34,225 nt of DNA, from the NCBI GenBank assembly GCA_020686985.1, contig JAJEPU010000037.1, positions 1 through 34,225 on the forward strand, given 5' to 3'. This document shows positions 1-8,873 of the stretch, piece after piece; position 1 is the stretch's first letter, and every line of letters starts with the position of its first letter. Origin of the DNA: Brotaphodocola catenula (lineage in GTDB: Bacteria; Bacillota; Clostridia; Lachnospirales; Lachnospiraceae). A program made the translations under genes and the position numbers. Below the pieces are notes generated by a model. That model saw nothing but the letters and a program-made list of their open reading frames with translations, was not told the origin of the DNA and did not search any database.

Positions 1-21
1 GCACTCGGCGCAGGGGAAGAT

Positions 22-50
22 GGTTGCCGAAGCAACCGCGCCTCGGCGCG
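22..50. repeat. Two adjacent tight hairpins at the window edge
   Basis: Two perfect short-loop hairpins follow each other: GGTTGC/GCAACC closed by CGAA (22-37), then CGCGC/GCGCG closed by CTCG (37-50). They run directly into the terminator hairpin at 51-77, giving three hairpins in a row. The 8-mer CTCGGCGC also occurs at 4-10 (without its first base shared context) and again at 42-49. This may be an interspersed intergenic repeat, or the 3' structured end of a transcript that begins before the window. Confidence 0.5.
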
Positions 51-77
51 AGAATGTGCCAGGGCACATTCTTTTTT
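51..77 (+). terminator. Intrinsic terminator of an upstream plus-strand transcript
   Basis: AGAATGTGCC and GGCACATTCT form a near-perfect stem followed by a run of T on the plus strand. The T run is only on the plus side, so it should end a transcript entering from before the window rather than the minus-strand PTS gene. Confidence 0.7.
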
Positions 78-105
78 ATGTAATACAAGTCAAAATCAGG
101 GGTAA

Positions 106-597
106 TTAGAAGGTGGCGATGACTGTCTCGCCGGCGGTTGCCTGCATTCCGGACTCAAAGGTGACATCCGGAAGCTCCGGGTTGTCGAGAGCGATCAGAA
201 TCACATCGGAGCAGAGTTCGCGGGATTCGATCAGAGACTTGTCAAACTCGATGAGTTTTTCCCCAGCCTTCACCTTTTGCCCTGTCTTTATATAAGAAGT
301 AAAGCCTTTGCCGTTTAAGGAGATGGTGTCGATTCCGATGTGAATCAGCACATCGAATCCCTCTGCGATTCGAAGTCCGACGGCGTGGTTTGTGCCTTCC
401 ATCGTGATTGTAATCTTGCCGTCTGCCGGGGCGACAACGGTGACCTTCTGTTTGTCCGTCGGATGGATTGCGATGCCATTTCCGAGCATACAGGATGAGA
501 AAACATCGTCTTTGACCTTTGTGACCGGAATCACCTCACCGGAAACCATTGCCTTGAGTTCTTGTGGCTGTTTCTTTCTCTTCAGAAAATCAAACAT
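106..597 (-). CDS. PTS glucose-type EIIA protein, stand-alone
   Basis: This 163-residue cytoplasmic protein is a complete glucose-family EIIA (Crr-like) domain. In the PTS it takes a phosphoryl group from HPr and passes it to the IIB domain of a sugar permease. The phosphorylated histidine should be H86 in the HIGIDT motif, with the partner histidine H71 in NHAVGLR; the 15-residue gap is that of known EIIA(Glc) proteins. The ATG follows an AAGGAAG ribosome site. No IIB or IIC gene adjoins it, so it probably serves one or more permeases that lack a IIA domain elsewhere in the genome. It cannot be needed for TreP in this window, which has its own IIA. Its promoter is at 645-673, divergent from the DUF218 gene. 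The family call is secure; the partner permease is unknown. Confidence 0.93.
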   Translation of the reverse strand: MFDFLKRKKQPQELKAMVSGEVIPVTKVKDDVFSSCMLGNGIAIHPTDKQKVTVVAPADGKITITMEGTNHAVGLRIAEGFDVLIHIGIDTISLNGKGFTSYIKTGQKVKAGEKLIEFDKSLIESRELCSDVILIALDNPELPDVTFESGMQATAGETVIATF

Positions 598-644
598 ACA
601 AATAACTTCCTTTCAAAAAATAGATCTGAGCCGTTTTCAAACAC

Positions 645-673
645 ACTCTAGCACAGATCAGGCGGGCTTGCAA
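645..673 (-). promoter_or_regulatory. Promoter of the PTS EIIA gene
   Basis: Read on the minus strand: TTGCAA, a 17-base spacer and TAGAGT, with TGC just before the -10 (extended -10). It lies about 50 bases upstream of the EIIA start codon. Confidence 0.6.
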
Positions 674-684
674 GCGCAAAATAG

Positions 685-714
685 GTTACCGTTTGTGCAC
701 GCATGAACGGTAAC
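685..714. promoter_or_regulatory. Dyad element, copy 1 (operator candidate)
   Basis: GTTACCGTT and AACGGTAAC form a perfect 9-base inverted repeat around a 12-base spacer. It sits between the two divergent promoters at 645-673 and 729-757. A related copy lies at 771-801; the two share the exact 17-mer CGCATGAACGGTAACGA. A transcription factor site is the simplest reading, but no regulator is known. Confidence 0.5.
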
Positions 715-728
715 GAGAGTTTCTGTGC

Positions 729-757
729 TTGTGACAAAAGGAAAAGTGTAGTATGAT
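729..757 (+). promoter_or_regulatory. Promoter of the DUF218/YdcF gene
   Basis: TTGTGA, a 17-base spacer and TATGAT. Transcription should start near 764, placing dyad copy 2 at the very beginning of the transcript. Confidence 0.65.
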
Positions 758-770
758 AGGAGGATGAAAG

Positions 771-801
771 GTTAGCGTTTGTGAAACGCATGAACGGTAA
801 C
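771..801. promoter_or_regulatory. Dyad element, copy 2 (operator or 5'-UTR hairpin)
   Basis: An imperfect second copy of the 685-714 element, starting GTTAGCGTT and ending AACGGTAAC. In RNA it can also fold as GCGTTT/AAACGC with a GTG loop (775-789). It lies just downstream of the predicted start of transcription, so it could act as a roadblock operator or as an RNA structure. Confidence 0.5.
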
Positions 802-830
802 GATGAAAGGAAAATGGAGGAGGCGTGTCT

Positions 831-1625
831 ATGCTGGCATGGATTCTGACGATAGGTGCAGGGATCTGCCTGATCTATTATATTGGAGTAGTGCTATATG
901 CAGGGATTGGAACGGCGTTCAGTGCAGTGTGGCTGTTTTTTGCGGGATTTCTGGCGCTGACTGCAACCGGAGTCCGACTCTATCAGAGAACTCCGGATCG
1001 AACCCTTCTCTGGATACCGGTGTCGATGGTGACGCTGTGCGCGACGGGAATCCTGATTTTGCTGGTGATGCAGATCCTGATTTTCAGTCGGGTTCCGGCG
1101 GTTGCAGAACCGGGACTTGACTATGTGATTGTTCTCGGGACAGCGGTGAAGCCGGAGGGAATCAGCAAGACATTAAAACTGCGTCTCGACAAGGCGGGGG
1201 AGTATGCGCTCCAGAATCCGGAGAGTATTCTGATTTTGTCCGGTGGTCAGGGAGAGGATGAACCGCAGTCGGAGGCATCGGCGATGGAGGATTACCTCGT
1301 CAGTCTCGGGATTCCGAAACGTCAGCTGATTCAGGAGAACCGCTCAACGAGCACCGTGGAGAATATTGTATACAGTCAGGAGCTCATCAATCAGGATCGA
1401 CAGATGAGGGGGGAGGCATTTCAGCGAAGACTTCAGACCCGACCGATCCGGATTGGAATTCTTACGAGCAATTTTCATCTGTTTCGCGCGCGCATGATTG
1501 CACAAAAGCGGGGACTTACGGATGCCTGGGGAATTGCGGCACCGTCTGATCGGGTTTTGCTGGTACATTACTCGATTCGGGATGGGATTGCGATATTAAA
1601 AGAGCGTTTGATGGGAAACATATAA
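831..1625 (+). CDS. YdcF/DUF218 family membrane protein
   Basis: The protein is about 264 residues. The N-terminal third is hydrophobic, with about three membrane segments (roughly residues 2-24, 28-46 and 60-86). It is followed by a DUF218 (YdcF/SanA-like) domain: DYVIVLGT, a lysine/arginine pair in LKLRLDKA, ILSGGQG, the S..ME..L..LGIP segment, ENRSTSTVENI and TSNFHLFRA. Members are linked to envelope metabolism but the reaction is mostly unknown. I chose the ATG at 831 because AGGAGG at 818-823 sits 7 bases before it; a GTG at 825 in the same frame would leave almost no spacing. It has its own promoter (729-757), flanked by two dyad elements. It is followed after 62 bases by the M16C protease with a separate strong ribosome site. 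Family certain; function unknown. Confidence 0.85.
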   Translation: MLAWILTIGAGICLIYYIGVVLYAGIGTAFSAVWLFFAGFLALTATGVRLYQRTPDRTLLWIPVSMVTLCATGILILLVMQILIFSRVPAVAEPGLDYVIVLGTAVKPEGISKTLKLRLDKAGEYALQNPESILILSGGQGEDEPQSEASAMEDYLVSLGIPKRQLIQENRSTSTVENIVYSQELINQDRQMRGEAFQRRLQTRPIRIGILTSNFHLFRARMIAQKRGLTDAWGIAAPSDRVLLVHYSIRDGIAILKERLMGNI

Positions 1626-1687
1626 ATAAGAGAGATTCACCAAACAGTAAGAAATCAAATTTTATATAGAAAAGGAGATTCAAACAG

Positions 1688-4621
1688 ATGAGTCAACTGG
1701 AAGCGATCAAGAGCCTGGAAGCCTATCAGGTTGTCGATTACAAAATCATAAAGGAGATGCAGTCAGAGGGAATCGTGCTGGAACACAAGAAGACGAAGGC
1801 ACGCCTTTTCCTGATGGCAAATGACGATGAGAACAAAGTGTTCTGCATCGGATTCCGCACACCGCCGGACAATGACTGCGGTCTTCCGCACATCCTCGAG
1901 CACAGTGTGCTCTGCGGTTCAGAGAAATTCCCGTTAAAAGATCCGTTTGTTGAGCTGGTAAAGGGATCGCTAAACACGTTCCTGAATGCGATGACCTACC
2001 CGGACAAGACAGTTTACCCGATTGCAAGCTGTAACGAAAAGGATTTCCAGAACCTGATGGATGTCTACATGGATGCGGTTCTTCATCCGAATATCTACAA
2101 GGAGGAGAAGATTTTCCGCCAGGAGGGCTGGCACTATGAGCTGGAGTCCGAGACTGCTCCGCTGATCTACAACGGTGTCGTTTACAATGAGATGAAGGGC
2201 GCATATTCCTCACCGGAGAGCCTTCTTGACAGCATGACACAGAAGACGCTGTTCCCGGACAACTGCTACGGCAAGGATTCCGGCGGAGATCCGGCGTACA
2301 TTCCGGATCTGACCTACGAGAAATTCCTTGATTTCCATCGCACTTATTACCATCCGTCAAACAGCTATATCTACCTCTATGGAGATATGGACATGGTGGA
2401 GAAGCTGAAATGGCTCGATGAGGAGTATCTGTGCCATTACGAGGAGAAGCAGGTGAACTCCTACATTCCTCAGCAGAAACCGTTTGCAGAGCCGGTTCAG
2501 AGAGAGATTCACTACTCAATCGCAGACGGAGAGCCGGAGACTGATGCGACCTATCTGTCTGTCAACACGGTTGTAGGAACAGACCTCGACCCGCATCTCT
2601 ATGTGGCATTTCAAATTCTTGAGTACACCCTGCTTGATGCACCGGGCGCACCGCTCAAGCAGGCGCTGATCGATGCCGGAATCGGAAAAGATATTCTCGG
2701 CGGATATGAGAGCGGAATCTTACAGCCGTATTTCACCGTGATCGCGAAGGACGCAAATGCGGATCAGAAGGGCGAATTTCTCGCCGTTGTGAAGGGAACG
2801 CTCAGAAAACTTGCCGATCAGGGCATCAACCGCAAGAGCCTGCTTGCCGGAATGAACTACTATGAGTTCAAGTACCGCGAGGCAGACTACGGCTCCGCAC
2901 CGAAGGGACTGATGTATGGACTTCAGTGCCTCGACAGCTGGCTCTACGATGGAGATCCGATGATGCATCTTCAGTATCAGGAGACGTTCGATTATCTCAA
3001 GGGAGCAGTAAAAGAGGGATATTTTGAGCAGCTGATCTGCGATTATCTCTTAGACAATCCGTTTGAGGCAGTCATTGTGCTGAGCCCGGAGAAGAACCTG
3101 ACTGCGAGAGAGGACGAGAAGACCGCAAAGAAACTTGCGGAGTACAAGGCTTCCCTGAGTGCTGAGCAGATTGCAGAGATGGTTAAGGCGACGAAGGATC
3201 TCAAGGAGTATCAGGACACGCCGTCGACCCCGGAGATTCTCGCAAAGATCCCGTTGTTAAAGAGAGAGGACATCGACAAGAAAGCAGAGAAGCTCTACTA
3301 TGAGGTTAAGGAAGAGAACGGAATCAAGGTTCTTCACCACAACTTTTTCACATCAGGAATCGGTTATCTGAAACTGCTGTTCAACACCGATGCTGTTCCG
3401 CAGGAGGATCTTCCGTATGTAGGTCTGCTCAAGTCGGTTCTTGGCAGTGTGAGCACTGAAAAGTACGATTACTCCGATCTGACGAGCGAGATTCACTTAA
3501 ACAGTGGCGGTGTGGACTTCGGTGTGACCTCCTATGTGGACTTAAATGATCCGGATAAATTCACCGGTGTGTTTGTCGGAAGCGTTCGCGTGCTGTATGA
3601 CCGCCTCAACTTTGGGTTTGGCATTCTCGAGGAGATTTTAAACCACTCCGTATTTACCGATGAGAAACGTCTCGGTGAGGTCATTCAGGAGATCCGCTCT
3701 CGTGCAAAGATGAAGCTTGAGAGTGCCGGTCATTCAACCGCTGTCTCAAGAGCAACCTCCTATTTCTCTGCAACGGCTTACTACAATGAGATGACAGCAG
3801 GTGTTTCCTACTATCATTTTGTCGAGCAGATCGCAAAGAACTACGAGACCGAGAAGACGGCTCTCGTCGCGAAACTTGAAGAAGTCTGCAAGAAGCTCTT
3901 TACGCGCGAGAACCTGCTGATCAGCTACACCGCCGATGACGAGGGATATGCAAAACTTCCGGAGACGATGAAACTTCTGACCGAGAAACTGCCGGAGGGA
4001 AGCGGAGAGCATTTTGCATTCACGCATCCGGTTGAGAATGTCAATGAGGGACTCAAGACTGCTGCTCAGGTTGACTATGTCGCACGCTGTGGAAGTTTCC
4101 GCAAGTCGGGACTCGCTTACACCGGTGCACTCAAGATCCTTCAGGTGATTTTGAGCTACGATTACCTGTGGCTGAATATCCGCGTCAAGGGCGGTGCTTA
4201 CGGATGTATGAGCGGATTCGGACGTTCCGGTGAGGGCTACCTTGTTTCCTACCGCGATCCGAACCTCAAGGAGACAAATGAGATCTATGAGGGCATTCCG
4301 GAGTATTTGAGACAGTTCAACCCGGATGATCGCGATATGACGAAGTATGTGATCGGAACAATCAGCAACATGGATACCCCGCTGACTCCGTCAGTCAAGG
4401 GAAGCCGTGGACTTTCCGCATACCTGTCTGGTGTAACCGAGGAGATGATGCAGAAGGAGCGCGATGAGGTGCTGACTGCGACGAAGGAGGATATTCGCGC
4501 ACTTGCAGACATCGTTCAGGCTGTGCTTGATACCGGAAGTTTCTGCGTAGTCGGAAATGAGGAGAAGATCGAGGCAAACCGCGAGATGTTCGGAAGTGTG
4601 GAGAGCCTTTCGAGAGCATAA
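1688..4621 (+). CDS. M16C zinc metalloprotease (PreP-like, insulinase family)
   Basis: A 977-residue cytoplasmic protease of the M16C/presequence-protease type, with four homologous domains forming two halves that enclose a peptide substrate. The inverted zinc motif HILEH is at residues 68-72 and the distal zinc ligand should be E168 in NEMKG. The C-terminal half keeps the glycine-rich GGAYG(C) segment that helps close the chamber. The length matches the family (about 970). Substrates are probably short or unfolded peptides; this comes from the family, not from the sequence. The ATG follows AAAGGAGA at good spacing. It precedes era by 88 bases with no terminator, as in many Lachnospiraceae, so co-transcription is likely. 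Confidence 0.93.
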   Translation: MSQLEAIKSLEAYQVVDYKIIKEMQSEGIVLEHKKTKARLFLMANDDENKVFCIGFRTPPDNDCGLPHILEHSVLCGSEKFPLKDPFVELVKGSLNTFLNAMTYPDKTVYPIASCNEKDFQNLMDVYMDAVLHPNIYKEEKIFRQEGWHYELESETAPLIYNGVVYNEMKGAYSSPESLLDSMTQKTLFPDNCYGKDSGGDPAYIPDLTYEKFLDFHRTYYHPSNSYIYLYGDMDMVEKLKWLDEEYLCHYEEKQVNSYIPQQKPFAEPVQREIHYSIADGEPETDATYLSVNTVVGTDLDPHLYVAFQILEYTLLDAPGAPLKQALIDAGIGKDILGGYESGILQPYFTVIAKDANADQKGEFLAVVKGTLRKLADQGINRKSLLAGMNYYEFKYREADYGSAPKGLMYGLQCLDSWLYDGDPMMHLQYQETFDYLKGAVKEGYFEQLICDYLLDNPFEAVIVLSPEKNLTAREDEKTAKKLAEYKASLSAEQIAEMVKATKDLKEYQDTPSTPEILAKIPLLKREDIDKKAEKLYYEVKEENGIKVLHHNFFTSGIGYLKLLFNTDAVPQEDLPYVGLLKSVLGSVSTEKYDYSDLTSEIHLNSGGVDFGVTSYVDLNDPDKFTGVFVGSVRVLYDRLNFGFGILEEILNHSVFTDEKRLGEVIQEIRSRAKMKLESAGHSTAVSRATSYFSATAYYNEMTAGVSYYHFVEQIAKNYETEKTALVAKLEEVCKKLFTRENLLISYTADDEGYAKLPETMKLLTEKLPEGSGEHFAFTHPVENVNEGLKTAAQVDYVARCGSFRKSGLAYTGALKILQVILSYDYLWLNIRVKGGAYGCMSGFGRSGEGYLVSYRDPNLKETNEIYEGIPEYLRQFNPDDRDMTKYVIGTISNMDTPLTPSVKGSRGLSAYLSGVTEEMMQKERDEVLTATKEDIRALADIVQAVLDTGSFCVVGNEEKIEANREMFGSVESLSRA

Positions 4622-4709
4622 AATGTTCTTGTTATGCATTTGAGATAGTATAGATTCGTAGATGATAGATAAAAAATAGAAAAGCGAAGAGAAAAAGGAA
4701 AAAGAACGT

Positions 4710-5645
4710 ATGGCAGAGATGAAACTTGCGGATCTTGGCGGTCCGCAGAAAGAGAAGAAATCAGGATTTGTGACACTGATTGGTCGTCCGAATGTCGGAA
4801 AATCCACACTGATGAATCATCTGGTGGGTCAGAAGATCGCGATCACATCAAACAAACCGCAGACGACGAGAAACCGCATCCAGACCGTTTACACGGATGA
4901 GAGAGGACAGATCATCTTCCTCGACACCCCGGGCATCCACAAGGCGAAAAACAAGCTCGGCGAGTACATGGTCAACGTTGCAGAGCACACGCTCAAGGAA
5001 GTCGATGTCGTTCTGTGGCTTGTGGAGCCGACGACGTTCATCGGAGCAGGTGAGCGCCACATTGCAGAACAGCTCGGAAAGGTCAAGACCCCGGTGATTC
5101 TTGTCATCAACAAGATGGATACCGTGAAGGAAAAGCAGGAGCTTGCAAAGTACATTGATGCGTACAAGGACATCTGCCCGTTTGCAGAGATCGTTCCAGT
5201 ATCCGCATTGCGCAAGCAGAACACGGATCTTCTGACGGAGCTGATCTTCAAGTATCTTCCGTATGGACCGCAGTACTACGATGAGGATACCGTGACCGAT
5301 CAGCCGATGCGCCAGATCGCGGCTGAGCTGATCCGTGAGAAGGCACTGCGCCTGCTCGACGAGGAGATCCCGCACGGAATCGCCGTCACAATCGAGAAGA
5401 TGACCGAGCGTCCGAATGGAATCATTGACATTGAGGCGACGATCGTCTGCGAGAGAGATTCCCACAAGGGTATCATCATCGGAAAGGGTGGATCGATGCT
5501 CAAGAAGATTGGAAGCAGTGCGCGCCAGGAGATTGAGCGCATGATGGAGACGAAGATCAACCTCCAGCTCTGGGTGAAAGTCCGCAAGGAGTGGAGAGAC
5601 AGCGAACTTCTGATGAAGAATTATGGATATACGCCGGAGAAGTAA
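4710..5645 (+). CDS. era: GTPase Era
   Basis: This 311-residue protein is Era, the GTPase that binds the 3' end of 16S rRNA and assists 30S ribosome maturation. G1 is GRPNVGKS (25-32), G3 is DTPG (72-75) and G4 is NKMD (134-137). The C-terminal KH RNA-binding domain carries IIIGKGG. The size is normal, with about 15 extra residues before the G domain. The ribosome site is a weak purine tract (AAAGGAAAAAG), and an in-frame start a few codons later is possible but less well placed. It lies between the M16C protease and recO, a common clostridial order. Confidence 0.97.
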   Translation: MAEMKLADLGGPQKEKKSGFVTLIGRPNVGKSTLMNHLVGQKIAITSNKPQTTRNRIQTVYTDERGQIIFLDTPGIHKAKNKLGEYMVNVAEHTLKEVDVVLWLVEPTTFIGAGERHIAEQLGKVKTPVILVINKMDTVKEKQELAKYIDAYKDICPFAEIVPVSALRKQNTDLLTELIFKYLPYGPQYYDEDTVTDQPMRQIAAELIREKALRLLDEEIPHGIAVTIEKMTERPNGIIDIEATIVCERDSHKGIIIGKGGSMLKKIGSSARQEIERMMETKINLQLWVKVRKEWRDSELLMKNYGYTPEK

Positions 5646-5722
5646 GCGGGAGATTCATAAATGATCCAAATGATCGGAATGGTCGAGGTTACAGAGGAGA
5701 ACGAGAAGAAAAGAGGAGAAGC

Positions 5723-6370
5723 GTGAGAGAGACGATTGAGCTGACCGGGATGGTCTTGAAGGCGACACCGGTCGGGGACTATGATCGGAGACTCGTGATT
5801 TTGACGAGGGAGCGGGGCAGAATTACTGCATTTGCACGCGGAGCAAAACGCCCGGGAAACCTTTTAATGGCCGTTTGCCGTCCGTTTGTATTTGGAATCT
5901 TTCGCGTTTACGAGGGACGGGATGCCTACAATCTTCACAGTGCAGAAGTCCGCAATTATTTTACGGAGCTGGCGGAAGATGTGGAGGCGACGTGTTACGG
6001 GTCATATTTTCTGGAATTTGCGGAGTATTACAGCCGGGAAAACCTTGACGGAGGAGAGCTTCTCCTCCTTCTTTATCAGTCTCTGCGGGCACTCTTAAAG
6101 CCGGCACTTCCGAACTCTCTCGTTCAGTTGATCTTTGAGCTTCGGGCGATGAAGGCAGGAGGAGAGTATACGGAATTTCCTCCAAAGGAAGTCAGCGAGT
6201 CGGCGACCTATGCATGGCAGTATATTTTGGAGACTCCGTTTGAGTCGCTTTACACCTTTGTGTTAAAACCGGAGGTTGAGAAGGAACTGAAATCCTGCGT
6301 GGAGCTTAACAAGCGAAGATTTCTTGACCGTTCCTTTCATTCGCTCGAAATTCTTGAGATGATGAAGTGA
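5723..6370 (+). CDS. recO: DNA repair protein RecO, lacking the zinc-finger module
   Basis: RecO loads RecA onto SSB-coated single-stranded DNA with RecR in the RecFOR pathway. The N-terminal OB-fold is typical (TGMVLKATPVGDYDRRLVILT, then GRITAFARGAKRP). The helical C-terminal part is recognisable (AWQYILETPFESLYTF and DRSFHSLEIL). The GTG at 5723 starts exactly at the usual RecO N-terminus and follows AGAGGAG. An in-frame ATG at 5591 would add 44 residues overlapping era in another frame and is unlikely. The product is only 215 residues, against about 240-255 in relatives. The missing part is the two-CxxC zinc module normally found after FELR...GGEY; here the chain goes from GGEYTEFPP straight to KEVSESATYAW. 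The reading frame is intact. Confidence 0.88.
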   Translation: MRETIELTGMVLKATPVGDYDRRLVILTRERGRITAFARGAKRPGNLLMAVCRPFVFGIFRVYEGRDAYNLHSAEVRNYFTELAEDVEATCYGSYFLEFAEYYSRENLDGGELLLLLYQSLRALLKPALPNSLVQLIFELRAMKAGGEYTEFPPKEVSESATYAWQYILETPFESLYTFVLKPEVEKELKSCVELNKRRFLDRSFHSLEILEMMK

Positions 6371-6449
6371 GAAGCTGCAGTCACTGTTCACAGGCAGACA
6401 CTTTTGAAACTGAAAATGCCGTATGATGCCGTGACAGTGTAAAACGGTA

Positions 6450-6478
6450 TTGAATTATTCTCTGTTTACAGGTATAAT
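6450..6478 (+). promoter_or_regulatory. Promoter of the lipoprotein gene
   Basis: TTGAAT, a 17-base spacer and a consensus TATAAT. The leader to the ATG at 6608 would be about 120 bases. I saw no small gene in 6371-6607. Confidence 0.75.
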
Positions 6479-6607
6479 CCAAGATAATTGTATCAGCAGA
6501 GTGTGAAACTGTGCAACGGTATGTGCAATGGGATTTCTCTGCGGTCAATGATTCCCGTGGATAGGACATGAAAATGAGTTTCCGCGGAATATTCAGGAGG
6601 AAGATGG

Positions 6608-7261
6608 ATGAAAAAAGGAAGGGCTGTCCTGACCGTACTTCTGTGTTCTGCTACGCTTCTGGCAGTGGGATGCGGAAAGAAAGATGCGGACTACACATGG
6701 AACGCCAAGGAAAGCAGTATCTACGTCAGCAATGAGCTTGAGGTGGAGAGTGCACTGGTCTATACGTCAGAACAGTTTAATGAACTTTATACGCAGGAAG
6801 GCTTGGAAGAATTTGCAAAAGAGGCGGTAATCCGCTATAATGAAGAACAGGGTGCTTCGGCTCAGGCGGAAAACACCGAGGGAAGCGAGAAACTTCCGAC
6901 CGCTCTTGTATCGACGAAACTTGAGAGCAGAACGGGAACCCTGATTTTTGATTACAAGAGTGCAGAGGACTTTGTCAAATTTGCAAAAGAGACAGAGGAT
7001 GACACGAATACGGTGACTGACTTGAAAGTGGGAACGGTTTCGGATAGTCTTCCGGACGGGATGACATTCACAACCCTGTCAGGAAAGACGGCGGAGTCTT
7101 CGGAGCTGACAAAGAATGCAGAGACGAAGATGATCGTTGTCACCGGATCTGCAACGATCTGTACACAGGGAAAGATTTCCTTTATCAGCGATGGAGTGAC
7201 TGTGACAGATTCTCACACGGCAGTGACACCGGAAGGTACGAGCTGTATCTTATTCCAGTAG
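6608..7261 (+). CDS. Predicted lipoprotein of unknown function
   Basis: A 217-residue exported protein. The N-terminus is a lipoprotein signal: KKGR, a hydrophobic stretch, then LLAVGC with the lipidated cysteine at C22. The mature part is acidic and hydrophilic with a short low-complexity stretch near residues 77-92 (EEQGASAQAENTEGSE) and beta-rich sequence after it. I do not recognise a named domain. The ATG is 7 bases after AGGAGG (6595-6600). It has its own promoter at 6450-6478 and lies between recO and glyS, a position where Lachnospiraceae often carry such a lipoprotein. It may be co-transcribed with glyS, since no terminator lies between them. Confidence 0.8.
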   Translation: MKKGRAVLTVLLCSATLLAVGCGKKDADYTWNAKESSIYVSNELEVESALVYTSEQFNELYTQEGLEEFAKEAVIRYNEEQGASAQAENTEGSEKLPTALVSTKLESRTGTLIFDYKSAEDFVKFAKETEDDTNTVTDLKVGTVSDSLPDGMTFTTLSGKTAESSELTKNAETKMIVVTGSATICTQGKISFISDGVTVTDSHTAVTPEGTSCILFQ

Positions 7262-7375
7262 TCTGAATCAGAGAGATTCAAGGGGATTTGATTTCCTTGA
7301 AGTTTTTGATGGATTTGGGCGATGGATCGAGAAAGATATAGAAATAGTAGTATAGAAGAAAGAGGTTATTGGACA

Positions 7376-8764
7376 ATGGAAAAGACAATGGAAAAGATTG
7401 TAGCACTGGCGAAGAACCGTGGATTTGTATATCCGGGATCTGAGATCTACGGCGGACTGGCAAATACCTGGGATTACGGCAATCTTGGCGTTGAGCTGAA
7501 GAACAACGTAAAGCGTGCTTGGTGGCAGAAATTCGTTCAGGAGAGCCCGTACAACGTAGGCGTTGACTGTGCAATTCTGATGAATTCCCAGACCTGGGTA
7601 GCTTCCGGTCATCTCGGTGGATTCTCTGATCCGCTGATGGATTGTAAGGCTTGTAAGGAGCGTTTCCGCGCTGATAAGCTGATTGAGGATTACATGGCAG
7701 AGAACGGCATCACTCCGGAGGGTTCTGTCGATGGATGGAGCCAGGAAGAGATGAAGCAGTACATCGATGAGCACAACATCTGCTGTCCGAGCTGTGGAAA
7801 GCATGATTTCACCGACATCCGTCAGTTCAACCTGATGTTCAAGACCTTCCAGGGCGTAACCGAGGATGCAAAGAACACCGTATACCTTCGTCCGGAGACC
7901 GCACAGGGTATTTTCGTAAACTTCAAGAACGTACAGCGTACTTCCAGAAAGAAAGTTCCGTTTGGTATCGGTCAGATCGGTAAGTCCTTCCGTAACGAGA
8001 TCACCCCGGGTAACTTTACTTTCCGTACCCGTGAGTTCGAGCAGATGGAGCTGGAGTTCTTCTGCAAGCCGGGCACTGATCTCGACTGGTTCGCTTACTG
8101 GAAGGAGCACTGCATTCAGTGGCTCAAGAGCCTCGGTATCAAGGATGATGAGATGCGTGCGAGAGACCATTCCGCAGAGGAGCTGTGCTTTTACAGCAAG
8201 GCAACAACGGATCTGGAGTTCCTCTTCCCGTTCGGTTGGGGCGAGCTGTGGGGAATCGCAGATCGTACCGATTACGATCTGACCCAGCATCAGAATGTAT
8301 CTGGACAGGATATGACCTACTTTGATGATGAGAGCAAGGAGAAGTACATCCCGTATGTCATCGAGCCGTCTCTGGGTGCTGACCGTGTAACACTGGCATT
8401 CCTGTGCTCCGCATACGATGAGGAGGAGATCGGTGAGGGCGATGTTCGTACCGTTCTGCACTTCCATCCGGCAATCGCACCGGTGAAGATCGGTATTCTT
8501 CCGCTGTCTAAGAAGCTCAACGAGGGCGCTGAGAAGATCTACGCTGAGATGAGCAAGTACTACAACTGTGAGTTTGATGACCGCGGTAACATTGGAAAGC
8601 GTTACAGAAGACAGGATGAAATCGGAACTCCGTTCTGTATCACCTACGACTTCGAGTCTGAGAACGATCAGGCAGTAACGATTCGTGACCGTGATACGAT
8701 GGAGCAGGTTCGCGTGCCGATCGCAGAGCTGAAGAATTACTTCGAGGATAAGTTCCGCTTCTAA
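7376..8764 (+). CDS. glyS: Glycyl-tRNA synthetase (single-chain, dimeric type)
   Basis: This enzyme charges tRNA-Gly with glycine using ATP. It is the single-chain class II form, unlike the alpha/beta tetramer of many bacteria. The class II signatures are visible: motif 2 around [21 protein letters not shown] and motif 3 in EPSLGADR. The N-terminus [19 protein letters not shown] is typical of the family, and so is the C-terminal anticodon-binding domain. The protein is 462 residues from the ATG at 7376, with AGAGG about 10 bases upstream. The frame opens further to an ATG at 7322, which lacks a ribosome site and adds residues not found in relatives. No T-box leader fits into the 114-base upstream spacer. 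A strong terminator follows at 8805-8864. Confidence 0.96.
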   Translation: MEKTMEKIVALAKNRGFVYPGSEIYGGLANTWDYGNLGVELKNNVKRAWWQKFVQESPYNVGVDCAILMNSQTWVASGHLGGFSDPLMDCKACKERFRADKLIEDYMAENGITPEGSVDGWSQEEMKQYIDEHNICCPSCGKHDFTDIRQFNLMFKTFQGVTEDAKNTVYLRPETAQGIFVNFKNVQRTSRKKVPFGIGQIGKSFRNEITPGNFTFRTREFEQMELEFFCKPGTDLDWFAYWKEHCIQWLKSLGIKDDEMRARDHSAEELCFYSKATTDLEFLFPFGWGELWGIADRTDYDLTQHQNVSGQDMTYFDDESKEKYIPYVIEPSLGADRVTLAFLCSAYDEEEIGEGDVRTVLHFHPAIAPVKIGILPLSKKLNEGAEKIYAEMSKYYNCEFDDRGNIGKRYRRQDEIGTPFCITYDFESENDQAVTIRDRDTMEQVRVPIAELKNYFEDKFRF

Positions 8765-8804
8765 AATTATTTCAATATAATAAGTATCGTAATTGTCAAA
8801 AATA

Positions 8805-8864
8805 GCTGTTGCAGAGCAGGGAGGCTCCCAATGGGGACGCCTTGCTTTGTAACAGCATTTTTTT
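8805..8864 (+). terminator. Terminator after glyS
   Basis: GCTGTT (8805-8810) pairs with AACAGC (8851-8856); inner segments AGCA..GGCTCCC and GGGGA..GCCTTGCT extend the stem. It is followed by ATTTTTTT. Confidence 0.8.
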
Positions 8865-8873
8865 GAGGAAAGT

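Noticed and set aside
1746-2519. A 257-codon minus-strand frame inside the M16C protease gene
   Set aside because: Its translation is rich in Ser, Pro, Arg and Cys, the usual composition of an antisense shadow, and it covers the HILEH active-site region of the real gene.
7262-7375. Search for a T-box leader before glyS
   Set aside because: The spacer is only 114 bases and has no T-box sequence or terminator hairpin.
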